From NCBI GenBank assembly GCA_014058105.1, contig JACGCM010000635.1, positions 1 through 64,000 of the forward strand: DNA of 64,000 bases, read 5' to 3'. This stretch comes from Kingdonia uniflora. Its lineage: Eukaryota > Streptophyta > Magnoliopsida > Ranunculales > Circaeasteraceae. The notes beneath the pieces are model-generated. The model saw only the letters and a program-made list of their open reading frames with translations, was not told where the DNA came from and made no database searches. Positions 22,840-34,499 of the stretch are shown in pieces. Position 1 is the first letter of the stretch; each line of letters begins with the position of its first letter. The translations under genes and the position numbers were made by a program.

Positions 22840-24130
22840 ACTATTTAAAAGTAAGCTACCTTCTTCTCACTAGGATCCTCGCTATCGCTATCAATATTTT
22901 CTTTCTTTCTTTCTTTAAAAGCTTTTTAAGCCACACCTCCGCTTTTCTTTAATCGCCTATTCTATTCTTAAAGAAATTGCAGCAACAATAGACATTACGC
23001 TAAAAATATCTCTCTTTTGCTGCTAGCTCTTTTTAGAAGCACTAAAACACACATAACCTATTCTAAAAGAAAGCTTAGAAAGCTACCTTAGTTCATAGCC
23101 TAAAGCACTTCCCATGCTATCGCCAGAAAGACAGTAGATTACAGGTAGAGATTACTTCCTTTTTATATCTTGACACAGGAAGGGCTGGTCCATAGTCTAC
23201 TACTGGCTATTCCATCGTATTCAACCTAGCTTTAGTAATAGCCTACGCTTCACCCTTGTATGTCTTTTGTTTATCCTTTATCCAGGTCTTCTAAACTACC
23301 TTGGTACCCAGGATGCGGTGCCAGCCTTTCTAAACCCTCCACTTTTAAAACTACGCTACAAGACTCGCTCTTTTCTTTATTATCCTTGTTGAATCCTTCC
23401 TTCTTCTTTCTTGTTGGATCCAGGATGCAAAAAAAAAGGTGTCCAAAACTATTAAAAATACAAGAAGTAGTTTTGGAGCCAGGATGCTAAAGCGAAAAAT
23501 GCTATGGCTCACAAGTATCTACACAAGTCTCAATGCGAAGGGGAGGGTTTAATAGACTTAATGAGCCGACTACAAGAGGGAAATAAAATCTATAATAGTC
23601 ATAGTCAATATGGGTCTGTTAAAAACCATACGCTTTGATGCTTCCGGTGTATTGCTGACTTATCTCCTGCTATGCCTCTAGTAGACCACGTCCGACCTAT
23701 TTTTTCCCTTTTTTTAACAGGTTTCGTTCTAGCATCATGTACTGGGCGGATAGAATACCTAAGCCTTGACCAAAGCACACATGAGGAAGTACCTATTTTT
23801 TAGCCTCCAATGATGATGGAAAAGGTGTCTAAACTACTGTTCTTTTCAGAAGAAACTAGCAAGGATCCATCTCTAACTACTACTTAAAATAGCCTAATCA
23901 AACTAGGGAAAGTTGGCTAGAGCTCTTGGCAGCACAAAGCTGGTCTAAGAAGAATTGAAGTGAGAGATCCTTGCTAAAAAAAAGCCCAGCCTTACCCTAT
24001 TGATAAATAGCTACGACGAGAACCCCTACTGCTAAATAGCTACGAAGAGTCAGCAACGCGATAAGAAGGATCCTAGTCAGTTAGCTCATTTTTTGTTTGC
24101 TAGACCTGAATTAATCGAGACAATGACTAT
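22840..24130. other. Unassigned low-repeat block, possibly organelle-derived
   Basis: Base composition is less A+T-rich than its surroundings and full of short phrases such as CTTTCTTTCTTTCTTTAAAAG and GGTTCGGATGC-like words typical of plant mitochondrial spacer DNA. No gene is recognised. A second block of similar texture lies at 33340-33860. Organellar origin is only an impression from composition. Confidence 0.25.
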
Positions 24131-24589
24131 GAATTATAGCTAAAGGGGGTAACACACATTAATCATGTTTTTATAGTTGATAAGAAAATTACCTGCTCAT
24201 ATGACAATCTAGCTAGCATGTAATAGCACAGCAGTCAACAATGAGGGAACGCTAACCAGGCCTGTTTCAGCTACTACAGAGAAAAAATGCCATTGGCTAC
24301 TTCAAGTCTTGAACGTAATCAGTTTTGAACAAGCACCAATGTCTGTGGAGGAATGCTTAAATGATAAATCATTTATTTCAAGCCAAAACTATATATGAAT
24401 TAATGGACGTGCCTCAACCAAACTCTGGATGTAACAATTTATAAAAAGACTATATTGTTCTTTTAAAAGTTGTTGCAAGTAATGTTGTAGCGCAACCAAC
24501 TATTTTATCTCCTTATAGGCTTATAGCATAAATATTCTCCTATTATTTCTCCATCAGAAAAATCACTAATTCTCTTTCTCGGATCTTGG

Positions 24590-24655
24590 TAGATTATAAA
24601 ACCACCACCTCTAAAGATACCTCAAGTGCTCTCCCATTTGAGCTAAAGATCTAAT
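24590..24655 (-). other. tRNA-like segment (tRNA pseudogene or SINE head)
   Basis: Minus strand reads TTTAGCTCAAATGGGAGAGC, close to a polymerase III A box in a tRNA D-arm, followed about 30 bases later by GGTGGTTTTATAATC, a weak B box. The T-arm sequence has lost the GTTCGA core. It is too degenerate for a working tRNA. Confidence 0.4.
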
Positions 24656-24770
24656 ATGCATTTTGTTTGAAAAAGTAATAAATCTTCTATATATATAAAA
24701 TAGGTTAAGCACTTATCCAAAAATATAAGGAACAAAACTTATCATCACCAAATCATAACATTACATCTCC

Positions 24771-24856
24771 GTCTTCGTCAATTTATTTGCATTCTTAGCA
24801 AATTTTGCCGCAATAAGTAAGGGGAAAGCAATAGTCGCATCACAATGAACTTGCAC
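24771..24856 (-). pseudogene. Last exon of deoxyhypusine synthase
   Basis: Minus strand reads VQVHCDATIAFPLLIAAKFA and ends at a stop (24771-24773). The C-terminus of plant deoxyhypusine synthase reads VKVHCDATIAFPxLVAETFA, followed by a short variable tail, so the match is specific. The enzyme transfers a butylamine group from spermidine to a lysine of translation factor eIF5A. No other exon of this gene is recognised nearby and the upstream splice acceptor is not intact (no AG directly before the match). It is best read as a captured fragment. Confidence 0.7.
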
Positions 24857-27411
24857 CATAATACAAAAGTAGATTAAATTAAGAACTAAAATATAACCAC
24901 AATAAGCCCAAACGGAGAACTAAAATACTAACCTATCAAACGAGGTCTATTATAGTGACTACAACTTATTTTAGGTAATCAATGACTGGAAAATTTATAT
25001 TTACCTACATGCAATCCAAATAAATGTAGGTAAGACGTGCATACATAACATCTTGCATTAAATGCAAGACTTAGTATTTACTTAAACTAGTTACTTGATA
25101 TCTATCTACATTATAGTGAAGTTATTTAGATTTTAAGGTCAATTAAATATTTTCTATGCTGTTAACATAAGCTCTGTACAGATTAAAGAAATTGGTTCTT
25201 CAGGGGGAACTTAACCTATATGCATTGACAGGTGCAAAATAACAGTAAAGTAATGTGGATTTTGCAGATTGATAGTAATAAAAAGTAACACAAAAAATAC
25301 CTTGGAGGGATCAAAACCAAATCCACTCATTTGCATCATTCGTTGTGTGTCATCAGCGGCTGCATCAACGACAATATATCGTTTACATTAGATGTCATAA
25401 TAAGATTTATATATTTGGTAATATTTTTCTATCTACACTCTCAAAAAGAAGAAGAAAATAGCCCTCTACGTTTATGTTTAACTGATTCCCCAACCGCTTC
25501 ACATTATTATGAAGGTTAAAAGAACAACAAATCTTTGAGATAATATGTGCAACTACTTACTACCTCAAGAAGTATTGAATCACTGTTAAAAAAAAATAGA
25601 ATGAAGCTGCAAATTTTTTATTTTGTTTATCATTTCCCTTGTAACCAATATAATCTTTTGTCCTAGAAATGTCCCTAGTGGCCTCTTCAGTATTGTTAAA
25701 GTTGATGTAAATACTTTTTTTCTTTTTGTATACATTGTGATGGTTTCCATAACCCCAGCTTCCTTTCTCGAGACAAAAAAAAAAATAGGGCAAATACTTA
25801 AACATGTACAAACTAATAGGTAACATCAACTTTGAGATAACTAGTACTGACCATTTTCTTCTCCCAAACTGAGGCAGAACAAACCCCTTAATCCAAATAA
25901 ATTGAGAAAGTACCTGGTAGAAGTAACGGTGAATCATCATATTGATAGATATAAGAACTTTATCTCATAAAATTGAGAATAAATGTTAGAAACACTAACA
26001 TATTGTCTCCATAAATGATAACACCTTGGTTTATATTTTTTCATAAAAAAATAAATATAAATTAAAATCTCAAAAATATAATCAGATTTATCTACTGATG
26101 TTTTCAAACGTCCAGTGGTTGAGCAATAAAATACATCAGAAATACCAACATTGTCTCATTGACCACCCTAAATATAGATGCAAGGTTTTATCTCAAAGGG
26201 CCTCGGAGTAAAGTAGAGTGTAAGCCACAGTATAAATCTAACTCCCGAAGAAAACCTAGTCAATATGGGGCCTAAATCACTGGTGCAACCATCACCTCTA
26301 CAAGGTTATGCGCTTCTTTGGTATACCGAATCGGATATCATACACCTTCCACCTTTAGAAACAAGCCTTCCTCGGTTCTGGTTTCATTTTGCCAAACCCT
26401 TATTCTACACACGATATTGTCTCTGCTAAACCACTCCACTCCAAAAAGAGATGAACAACAGGTGTAACCATCAATTCTAGATGGTTAGACGCTACTCCAG
26501 TATACCCGCTTGGTATCAAACTCCATACTCATTTAGAAAGAGTTTATAATCGGATCTAGTACCATTCTTTGATGCTCTTACTTAACTAACTAACACTTTC
26601 CCCAGTTAACCATCCGCAAAGAGGGGTGGGGGATTACCTAAAAAGGCCTCGATATTTACCAGAGTCTAAACTCACAAGATGAATCTCATTCCAAGCAAGA
26701 CCTAATAGAACTAAACTACTCGCACAACCATCACTTCTACAAGGTTAGGCTACCTTGCTAGGAATATTAAATGAAATATCCTTTTTTATTAAAATTAAAA
26801 TAGAAACCAACATTTCAAATATGTGTTTCACTGAAAATCACACTTTGAAAAGAAGGTTTCAATCAAAACGTCATTTCAAATATCATGTTAAGTTTTTCTA
26901 CAGTTCTTTTAGCATAAATTAACGCAATTGGAAGTTTTTTTAAGGATGTTTCGAAAAGGATACTAGAAAAAGATGTACCATGAGCGGCTGCTAACATAGC
27001 TGATATCAATGGTACTCAAGTCAATTCCATTTTGCAGCATTGTCCTAAACCTCTTAGTAAGTGGAAACAGTATCTTGGTTGAAAAAATACTGAGGAAATC
27101 AGGTTTCCAGTACAGCATCAATTCATAGTTGTGGAAAAAAAACAAGGGTGGATTAGATGGTTATGTATTAGTCAAAGACTAATGTGATTGATCCACAAAT
27201 GTACCTGCCATGAAACCCGAGAAGAAAAAGTTGACAAATGCGAAACAACGTGGAAATTACAAAAAAACAACGTGATTGGTTTACTACATGGAAATTAAAA
27301 AAAATCATTAGCACACGTAAAAAAAAGTCTGTTATGTACGCATAATAACAAAAAAACTGCAAATTATGAAAGAAACCTAGTTAAAGCTAAAAAGACTAGA
27401 AACATTAAGAG
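24857..27411. other. Gene-poor interior of the CACTA element with possible unassigned exons
   Basis: Two exon-like minus-strand readings that I cannot name: VDAAADDTQRMMQMSGFGFD at about 25305-25366, ending at AAG|GTATTT, and NNTEEATRDISRTKDYIGYK at about 25635-25700. Between 26230 and 26760 three diverged copies of a block headed ACCATCACCTCTACAAGGTT occur (26289, 26467, 26728). The remainder is A+T-rich with nothing recognised. Confidence 0.35.
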
Positions 27412-28037
27412 CTTGCCCATGTGAATGGAACAAAATGCTTAAAGAAAGTGTTGAGAGGCGCTTCTTCCCCAAGACCCACAATACTCTGAAAATGCAAGTG
27501 ATAAATGTGAGCATAAATACGGCACAACCACTTGAAGATTATCTTTACAACATCCAGGAAATTGCGAGGAATTGGTACTCCTGCAATGGACAGTGTACTG
27601 TGTTAAACTGATTTTTATCACAAATTCCCTACTTACATCAAGAATTTTAGCGTATTCCCAATTTTTGTGGTAATATTTTCTCATCATCAAGTTGAACTGC
27701 AATCCAGTCCATCAAATAGTCTACATATTTTGGTGCAGAAACCGTTATGGGTTTCTTTATTTCACCGCTGTCAGCCCATCTATACTCATACCTCTGAAGT
27801 TACGATTAGAACATGTTTTAGATAATAGCAAACTGATACCTTCTTGGTCATATCTACTATAAATTTGGTGGTTATAAACTAAAATAAACTTATTTGTTAT
27901 AGCTAAAATCACAAGAAAGAGTTTAAGTTAGAGTCTTATAAAAGATTACTTTGTTCCTGCGCACATCGTAGGACAGAGAGAGTCCGTACAGAATTCAGTA
28001 AGGGTTCCATAAAGAATGTTGATCTAGTTAAAGAAGT
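27412..28037 (-). pseudogene. MOB1 kinase-activator gene fragment, three exons
   Basis: MOB1 binds and activates NDR/LATS kinases in growth and cytokinesis control. Three consecutive exons are visible on the minus strand. Exon A (27951-28037): DFFN, stop, INILYGTLTEFCTD and CPTM, with a GTAATC donor. Exon B (27658-27791): YEYRWADSGEIKKPITVSAP, then KYVDYLMDWIAVQLDDEKI and LPQKLG. Exon C (27412-27580, after a TTGCAG acceptor): PRNFLDVVKIIFKWLCRIYA, HIYHLHFQSIVG and LNTFFKHFVPFT. Order and exon junctions match plant MOB1. The N-terminal exon and the final EFGLIDKKEL part are missing. One stop replaces a Gln in DFFNQ, and the exon B donor is lost. Confidence 0.92.
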
Positions 28038-28447
28038 CTAGCAAAACCCACGTGTATCAATAAAAGAAGCAATATATCAAATACCTCTTGTGATGCACGG
28101 AAACTCTTTAACTTGTCACTTGCAGACACTTCAGTAAACTTCAAGGTTTCCCTACCAAATGTCACACAAATAAAATATCACTCAGACAGGTCTAATGCAA
28201 TAATCTTGGAGTTTTGAGAAAATATCAAGCCTAGAGAAACCAAAAGGTTAAAGAAACTTACACATGTTTTCTCTTGTTAGTTCCTCCTGTTTCCAAGAAG
28301 TAATCAGAAGCCCCATAATTGACTTGCATCTGCATGTTTGAAGCATATAATTTACCAAAGAGTACATGTGAAGTAACCATGCACTTATACATTTGAAGCA
28401 TATAATCACACCTCTTTCCCTCCTCCTTTACCCGGGCTTGGAACCGG

Positions 28448-28476
28448 CTATGCAAAGTTATAACAACTTTGCATAG
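28448..28476. repeat. Perfect 12-bp inverted repeat, 5-base loop
   Basis: CTATGCAAAGTT, ATAAC, AACTTTGCATAG. All 12 stem positions pair. It lies upstream of the MOB1 fragment and next to a poly-T run; no terminator context is known for this position. Confidence 0.8.
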
Positions 28477-28799
28477 GCGGAGTTAAAAATTTTTTTACCT
28501 AATTGCGTAAAATAGGAAATTTTATATATGTTAATACATGACATATATATTTTTCAATAGAAAAGAAACTAATAAACATGATTATAAGCATCAAAAGCTA
28601 GTTACGTTTATGCAAAAGTATCTAATACTATCCCATGTTTATAAAAAAGAAAACTAGCAAGATCTAGTTAACTAAAAATGTTCATATTCTAAAAAGTAAT
28701 CATGCTTTTGAGCCATGCAACAAAGCTTCCGATGCTCACATCTAAAAGTCGCTTAATATTATTGTTGGGCCTGAACTACAAAGCATTACCATCAACAAT

Positions 28800-28925
28800 A
28801 TCATGGATTGCAACTTTATAAAAGTTGACGCCCAAAGCAACTGAATGACACATGTCAGTTGGATCAACACCAACGATGACACCATGTGCAACTATCCTCC
28901 AAGGCCAGCCCACCAACCTACAGTC
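28800..28925 (-). pseudogene. CACTA second-ORF relic (Ptta/En/Spm plant transposase C-terminus)
   Basis: Minus strand reads VGWPWRIVAHGVIVGVDPTD, then MCHSVALGVNFYKVAIHDIV and DGNAL before a stop. This layout (IVAHGxVxGxDP...LGxxxYKVxIxxxVxGxAL) matches the C-terminal region of the second protein of plant CACTA elements, which lies downstream of TNP2, as here. Only this block is recognisable. The exon-like readings at 28258-28455 and 28090-28150 (FTEVSASDKLKSFRASQEV) might belong to the same gene but I cannot assign them. Confidence 0.6.
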
Positions 28926-29458
28926 ATTGTCAATATGTTAGTGTTTTTCCTACCATTTAAAAGTATCATAAAGTAAGCTTTAAATCCTAATTTACTAATA
29001 CTCTATATCAGCTAAAACTAATTTAATACATGTTCACGTTACGATAATGAAGTGGCTTGTTGAGAATGCAAGTTCTCCGTCGATGATATAACCTGAGTAC
29101 AAAAATATTAACAACTTAGTATTAAGTGGCTTACTATATATTAAGTGATACTATTCATAGATTTGTATGAAGTATTGCAGTTAACATAAACTTCATAATT
29201 AATTGGAGGCAAATATTCTATAAATAAAATTACTTGATGAGTGCTCATCATATTATGCTCCACAAATTTATATTTATTCTATACCTACTAGTTATAAGCG
29301 ATTTATCTCCCGAGTTAAGAGTGTTCACGTGGATTCTATTTCTTAGAAACATAACATAGCGGAAGGGTTTTACGAAGAGGTGTTTTGGCCATGCCCCTCT
29401 CCAAACTCATAAGTGTTTCAATATCGACAACTTTAGAACATAGTGTACTAAAGTAATT

Positions 29459-31629
29459 TCAAAAGCTTAGGATTATATCGCGGATTTCCTTCCTATCTTT
29501 GAAGGCATGTTGGATAAACACAGGAAGTAGATGTTGCATTAAGACATGGTAGTCATGAGATTTCATGTTCTTCAATTCCTTAAAATCACTAGAAACAATG
29601 TTCTTCCAATTACTACTGAAGCCGTACAAAACTTGCAGATCTCTCAGTGTTTGCATAAACAGTTTCTTTTCATCCTTTGTTAACAAATACCGACTTGGCT
29701 TCATTACTTCTTTCCCATTTTTTTTATATATCCAACACTTTTTCTAAATTTTTAATTTCTTAAAGTCCCTACATGCATTAGCATCATCCTTCAACTTGTC
29801 TGAATTCAACATAAGTGCAACTAGGATTTCACAATAATTATTTTCAATATGCATCACGTCCAAGTTGTTATGACCAGGGATATTAGCCCAATATTCAAGG
29901 TCAAAGAATATAGACCGTTTATTTAAGAAATTTGCAGCAACATTTCTTTAATTTGTTTTCCCATTATTTTTACCCCAATGAACATCAAGAATTACAGTCA
30001 TGCATTCTACCGATCTCCCGGGTAAAGGTTCAGGCTTTTGTCTTAGCTCTTCTTTCCCATTAAAAGTACTGGAGCTAGTATCCTTCCTGTAAGTCTCTTC
30101 TTCTTTTGGCATCCATTATCTATGACCAGGATAACCATATTTCCTTCCATTTTCAAGCCTTAAAGAATTCGTATTAGGTCCACAACAAGGACAAGCAAAT
30201 TTAACCTTTGTCTTACAACCTGATATATTTCCATAAGCAGGAAAATCGTGGATAGTCCTCAGCAAAATAGCTCGCATGTTGAATTGGTTACCAGTGTGTG
30301 AATCAGATGTTATAGCCCCTTTATGCCACAAGTCCTTCAATTCGGCAATCAATGGTTGCAAGTAAACATCTATATCATTTCCCGGCTGGTGTGGACCTGG
30401 TATCAATAAAGTAAGCATTGTAAATTACGGTTTCATGCATAAATTTGGCGGAAGGTTATATGGCACTACCATTACAGGCCAAGTACTATGTTGGGAACCA
30501 AATTTACCAAATGGGTTAACCCCATCTGTTGCTAAACCAAATCTAAGGTTTCAAGGCTCAGCTACAAAATTCTTGTATTTGAGATCGATGGACTTCCATG
30601 TTATTGAATCAACTGGATGTCGCATCTTTCCAAATGGCATCTTCCCAGTTGAATGCCAAGTCATCGCTTTCACCACCCATGGCACACTGTAACAATAATT
30701 AGAAAATGAATGGAAATATCAGATATACCTAATGTTTTAGTTTATGACTAAATAATAATAAAAATAAATAACTCAATATATTTTAAACAAGCATACCTAT
30801 ACATCATCTGCAACCTTGGTATTAACGGGAAATATCTTAGTACCTTAGCAGCAAATTTAGTTTTCTCTTTATACCTAGATGCATCACATGTAGGACACTC
30901 AATTTGTAAGGCATTTTCTTTCCAATACAAGATACAATCATTTGGGCAAGCATCTATCTCCTCATAGTCAAGACCTACTCGTGAGATGATCTTGGTAGCG
31001 TGGTAGATATCAACGGGAACTTTATTATCAAAAGGCAACACTTCTTGGAATACTTGAAGAAGTTCTGTGAAACTAATTTCACTCCAGATGTGTTTAACTT
31101 TCAACTTGTATAATATGATGACAAAAGCCAACACAGTAAAACCTTTGCATCCGGGATACAATGCAGTCATAGCATCATGTACTACTTTGTTGAACTCAAT
31201 TGTAGGATCTTTGCCATTGCTTTACCAGATGCCACTTTCTCAAGTTCTACAGTTTTACTTGTGTTGTGAAAGGAATCTGGAACAATCGAGTTATCTTGAT
31301 CTAGCGAGTTATTCAAAGTGGTACTCAAATTTCTCAGGTATTCATCATCGAAGTGATGTTCAGCTACATCTACACCTTAAGTAACCTCACTCTCACCGTG
31401 GTAAATACATGTTGTGTACGTTTCAGTGAATCCGTGTTTCATTAAATCTATAACAACATCGTTGTAAGATATTGGAATCATTTGATTCCTACACCTCGAT
31501 CAGGGACAATGAATGGTTTCACTATCTGGAAGGTGTTTCTTTCCAAACTTCGTAAAGATATTAATACCCTTTAAAAAGTTTGTCTGGATTACGTAATTTA
31601 ATCCAGCTCTTATCAATAGAACTAGACAT
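29459..31629 (-). pseudogene. TNP2-type CACTA transposase (TNPD-like) relic
   Basis: The transposase cuts and joins CACTA ends. It can be followed on the minus strand from MSSSIDKSWIKLRNPDKLFK (start 31629), with CRNQMIPIS and MKHGFTETYTTCIYHGE (zinc-finger-like N-terminal domain). From 31170 come LYPGCKGFTVLAFVIILYKL and YKLKVKHIWSEISFTELLQV, then CPNDCILYWKENALQIECPT. From 30418 come MLTLLIPGPHQPGNDIDVYL and FACPCCGPNTNSL. From 29704 come LLTKDEKKLFMQTLRDLQV and MKSHDYHVLMQHLLPVFIQH, with many stops and shifts between. Block order is that of family Transposase_21. Length (about 2.2 kb) is near the coding size expected, so it is mutated rather than deleted. Confidence 0.92.
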
Positions 31630-31700
31630 TTTTCTGCATCTAAACATTGAGAAGAAAATATAATGAAATTACTTACTCTGAAACAATCATAACATGATTA

Positions 31701-33866
31701 AAATCAAGAATATACTCAAAATGATAGTAGGCATAATAGACTTGTGGGTACTCATCACAAAAACAATTAAGCCTATGTTAGTATCAACACTATTGCTTTT
31801 GTATAATGTGATAATCAAAATATCAAACACTTCATATGCATGATACTGATTTTTTTCCCTTGACAATATCCTATTCGAGAAGTAAATATGTATGTATCGC
31901 AAACCCCTTCCTTGTCTAACTGAGTCTGTAATAGCTATTTAGGGTTTTAGTAGTCTTAGTATGTATATATGTAAGCTGGTGAAGAGAGACCTCGATAAAT
32001 GCTATCATAGCACCAACTTTCAGTACAATTTGGAGGATGTGAGTTCTTAATGTTGATGTATAACAAATATCATTTATCTGCTATCTAGAAGGGAATATGG
32101 TCTATAGTAATTAAACTTTGAAAGTACCAATTTCTAAAATTGATGGACTCTAGCTTGAGGTATATGTTCTTAGAAAATTAGGGATTTTAGGTAAATTGTT
32201 TTTCTAATAAAAATATTACATTTAATCTAATTATATCATTTTGTTTGTAAAAAATGAGCAGAAGTGTAGTTAATCTATGGTGTTTTTAAAGAGGGACTTC
32301 TAGAGAAATGAACCCAATCAAGCAACAAAAAAACCCAATCAAAAAGAATGCAATAAGAATGATTAATTATGAAAATGTGATAAACCCCAAACTAATACAA
32401 CCATAATCAAGGGTTTTAGATTGATTAAAAACTCAAACTACCAATCAATCAATCAAAACCCCCAAAACAAATATCAAATTGGGAACCCAAGATACAAAAA
32501 AAAACTACCAATTTTCAGGTTTGTATTCCAACATTAACTCATTCTCTAGTTTGATTAACTAGCATTATGTTGTGCATAAGTAACCTTTTAACGAATAACC
32601 ATGGGGACATTTCATTAATAAACGAATCAGAAAGATAACGAGCATAAGGGGATATAGATTCCTCCCGAATACATCAAGGGGATCTAAATCCCCTAATCCA
32701 AATCTATCCAACTAATATGCATTTCGAGAAAATAAAAGCATTCAGAATTACGTTAAAGTTGGAAATAAACATATGCAAATAGATAAAAAGAACATCAGCA
32801 CATCATATTATCTTCAAAATACAAATATGGTAAGGCATAAAATAGGGAAAAACTTGTCCAGATGTAAATGTCAATATCATAAACTTAAAGGCATGAAGAC
32901 AGTGCATGCCGTATCAATCTCCAACAAGCTGAAAGTCAACTTCAAAAACTCTACGGCTTTATTAGTTAGCTCGAAACTCTGGCAAAAAATGTGTTCAAAA
33001 ACGAGTAATTAGAACATATGATTAGATATTTGAGTAAGAATATAAGATTAGAGATTTGAGTAACTTGATGTAGATTCAGTGATACATATAAAACACCAAT
33101 TTACTACAACATGAAAGAAAGAAAGGTCAATCTACATTGACTACATGTAACATGTGGTTGCAAAGGGCATTAAAACCCATATAAACATATGTATTTGACA
33201 TTCGGAAAACCAAAATAATATTCGACATTCTTTGGCTATGAAATGCGGAGAAGACCAAATGGTAACTCTTTGTATTCAATCAAGAAAACTCCACGCATGA
33301 ACATAAGAGCCAATACACTTAACATATAGGCCAAGCATTTTCCACCCCAAAAGGCTCACCTATTGGCCTAAACACTTGACCAAGCATCCATCCTACTAGG
33401 AAAGCAAGCATCTGCCACCCCTATGTTTAGGGGCTAAGAGATCAGTCTTTGAGTCAGACTTAGAGAAAGGAAGTCTGCAGAAAGAAGGTGGCCCATACGT
33501 TCAGTCTTCTGAAAGCCTATAGTTTCATGAAATGCCACCAAGGGAGGAAGGAGGTGAGTTTTAGTCTTTAGGAAAGAAGAAAGGGTGTGAGAGTGAAGCT
33601 ATAAAGAAGGGTGTGTTGAAGATGGAACAGGACCCGTGGATTCCATAGAAAGTCTCGCCTAAGATTCTGAAGAAAATCTTAGGCAAAAATCCGTTGGTGA
33701 GTCATAGCAGATAGGTGATAGCACGGAAAGGCTTCTGACTGAACTAGGAAAAAAGGTGCCTATAGATGGATAGGAAGAAACGGCCTGGCCCATAAGTCTA
33801 TAGCTGTCATTGGCATTGACACTAGAAGTCTCGTCTAGCTTATGTAGATAGAGAAGAAGCGCAAGC
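31701..33866. other. No recognised gene between transposase start and phosphate transporter fragment
   Basis: 31701-33330 is A+T-rich and should contain the 5' end of the CACTA element, but no GTAGTG terminus or subterminal array matching 22080-22330 is seen. 33340-33866 is richer in G and C, with repeated short phrases (GTCTTTGAGTC, AAGTCTCGCCTAAGATT), and resembles the block at 22840-24130. A short inverted repeat occurs around CCTAAGATTCTGAAGAAAATCTTAGG (33658-33683). Confidence 0.35.
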
Positions 33867-34425
33867 TATATAGCTCAGTGACAAAATGGGTCGCAAACGT
33901 GTTTATGGAATGACCCTCATGATCATGGTTATCTGCTCAGTTTCTTCGGGACTTTCCTTTGGCAAAAGTGCAAAATTAGTTATTTCTACTCTATGTTTCT
34001 TCAGGTTCTGGCTTGGATTTGGCATTGGTGGTGATTACCCACTTTCTGCCACAATTATGCCTGAATATGCCAACAAGAAAACACGTGATGCCTTCATTGT
34101 CGTCGTTTATACTATGCAAGGCTTAGGAATATTAACTCGCGGGATGGTTAGAATTATCCTTTCTGCAGCCTTCAAAGCCAAATTTGATGCCCCATCTTAT
34201 GAAGTCAATCCCAATGGCTCAATAATTTCTCAAGTTGATTACTATAATGGTTGGCGCATTACCCGCTGCTTTGACATACTATTGGCGTTTGAAGATACCT
34301 GAAACTGCTCACTACACTACTCTAGTTGCTAAAAATATTAAACAGGTGGCTTCTGATATGTCAAAAGTACTATAAGTCAAAATCGAGGTAGAACCTGAAA
34401 AAATCTCTAACTCTTTTATTCTGAG
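33867..34425 (+). pseudogene. PHT1-type high-affinity phosphate transporter fragment
   Basis: PHT1 proteins are plasma-membrane proton/phosphate symporters with 12 helices. The frame reads [16 protein letters not shown] (the loop after helix 2), [33 protein letters not shown] (the family signature is [13 protein letters not shown]), [11 protein letters not shown] and [11 protein letters not shown]. After a frameshift at about 34260 it continues as [20 protein letters not shown] and ASDMSKVL with a stop, then EVEPEKI. It covers roughly helix 2 to the central loop. Both ends are cut abruptly and no introns are seen. Substitutions at signature sites (SATIMPE, RGM) and the frameshift indicate a pseudogene. 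Regulation or expression is not expected. Confidence 0.92.
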
Positions 34426-34499
34426 GTGCATATCCTTAAGTGCCTACAAACAAGGTTTACAAACATCACTTAGCCTAAAGAAATTTATAATAGAAAACG

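Larger units (their letters stand above)
22060..31700 (-). mobile_element. CACTA (En/Spm) transposon with transposase relics and captured host exons
   Basis: The left end begins CACTACAAGAATAAAGGG, a canonical plant CACTA terminus. From 22080 to 22330 there are many subterminal copies of a motif like CCGTGGC/GCCACGG in both orientations, as transposase-binding arrays require. The transposase genes run on the minus strand, so this is the element's 3' end. TNP2 relics occupy 29459-31629 and a second-ORF relic about 28800-28925. Between these and the terminus lie pieces of an EamA transporter, deoxyhypusine synthase and MOB1. I could not find a matching GTAGTG end on the right; the listed end is only the limit of the transposase region. 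Confidence 0.75.

Noticed and set aside
22060..34450. A defined right end for the second CACTA element.
   Set aside because: No GTAGTG terminus with a GGC target copy and no matching subterminal array was found between 31.7 and 34.5 kb; I did not want to force a boundary.
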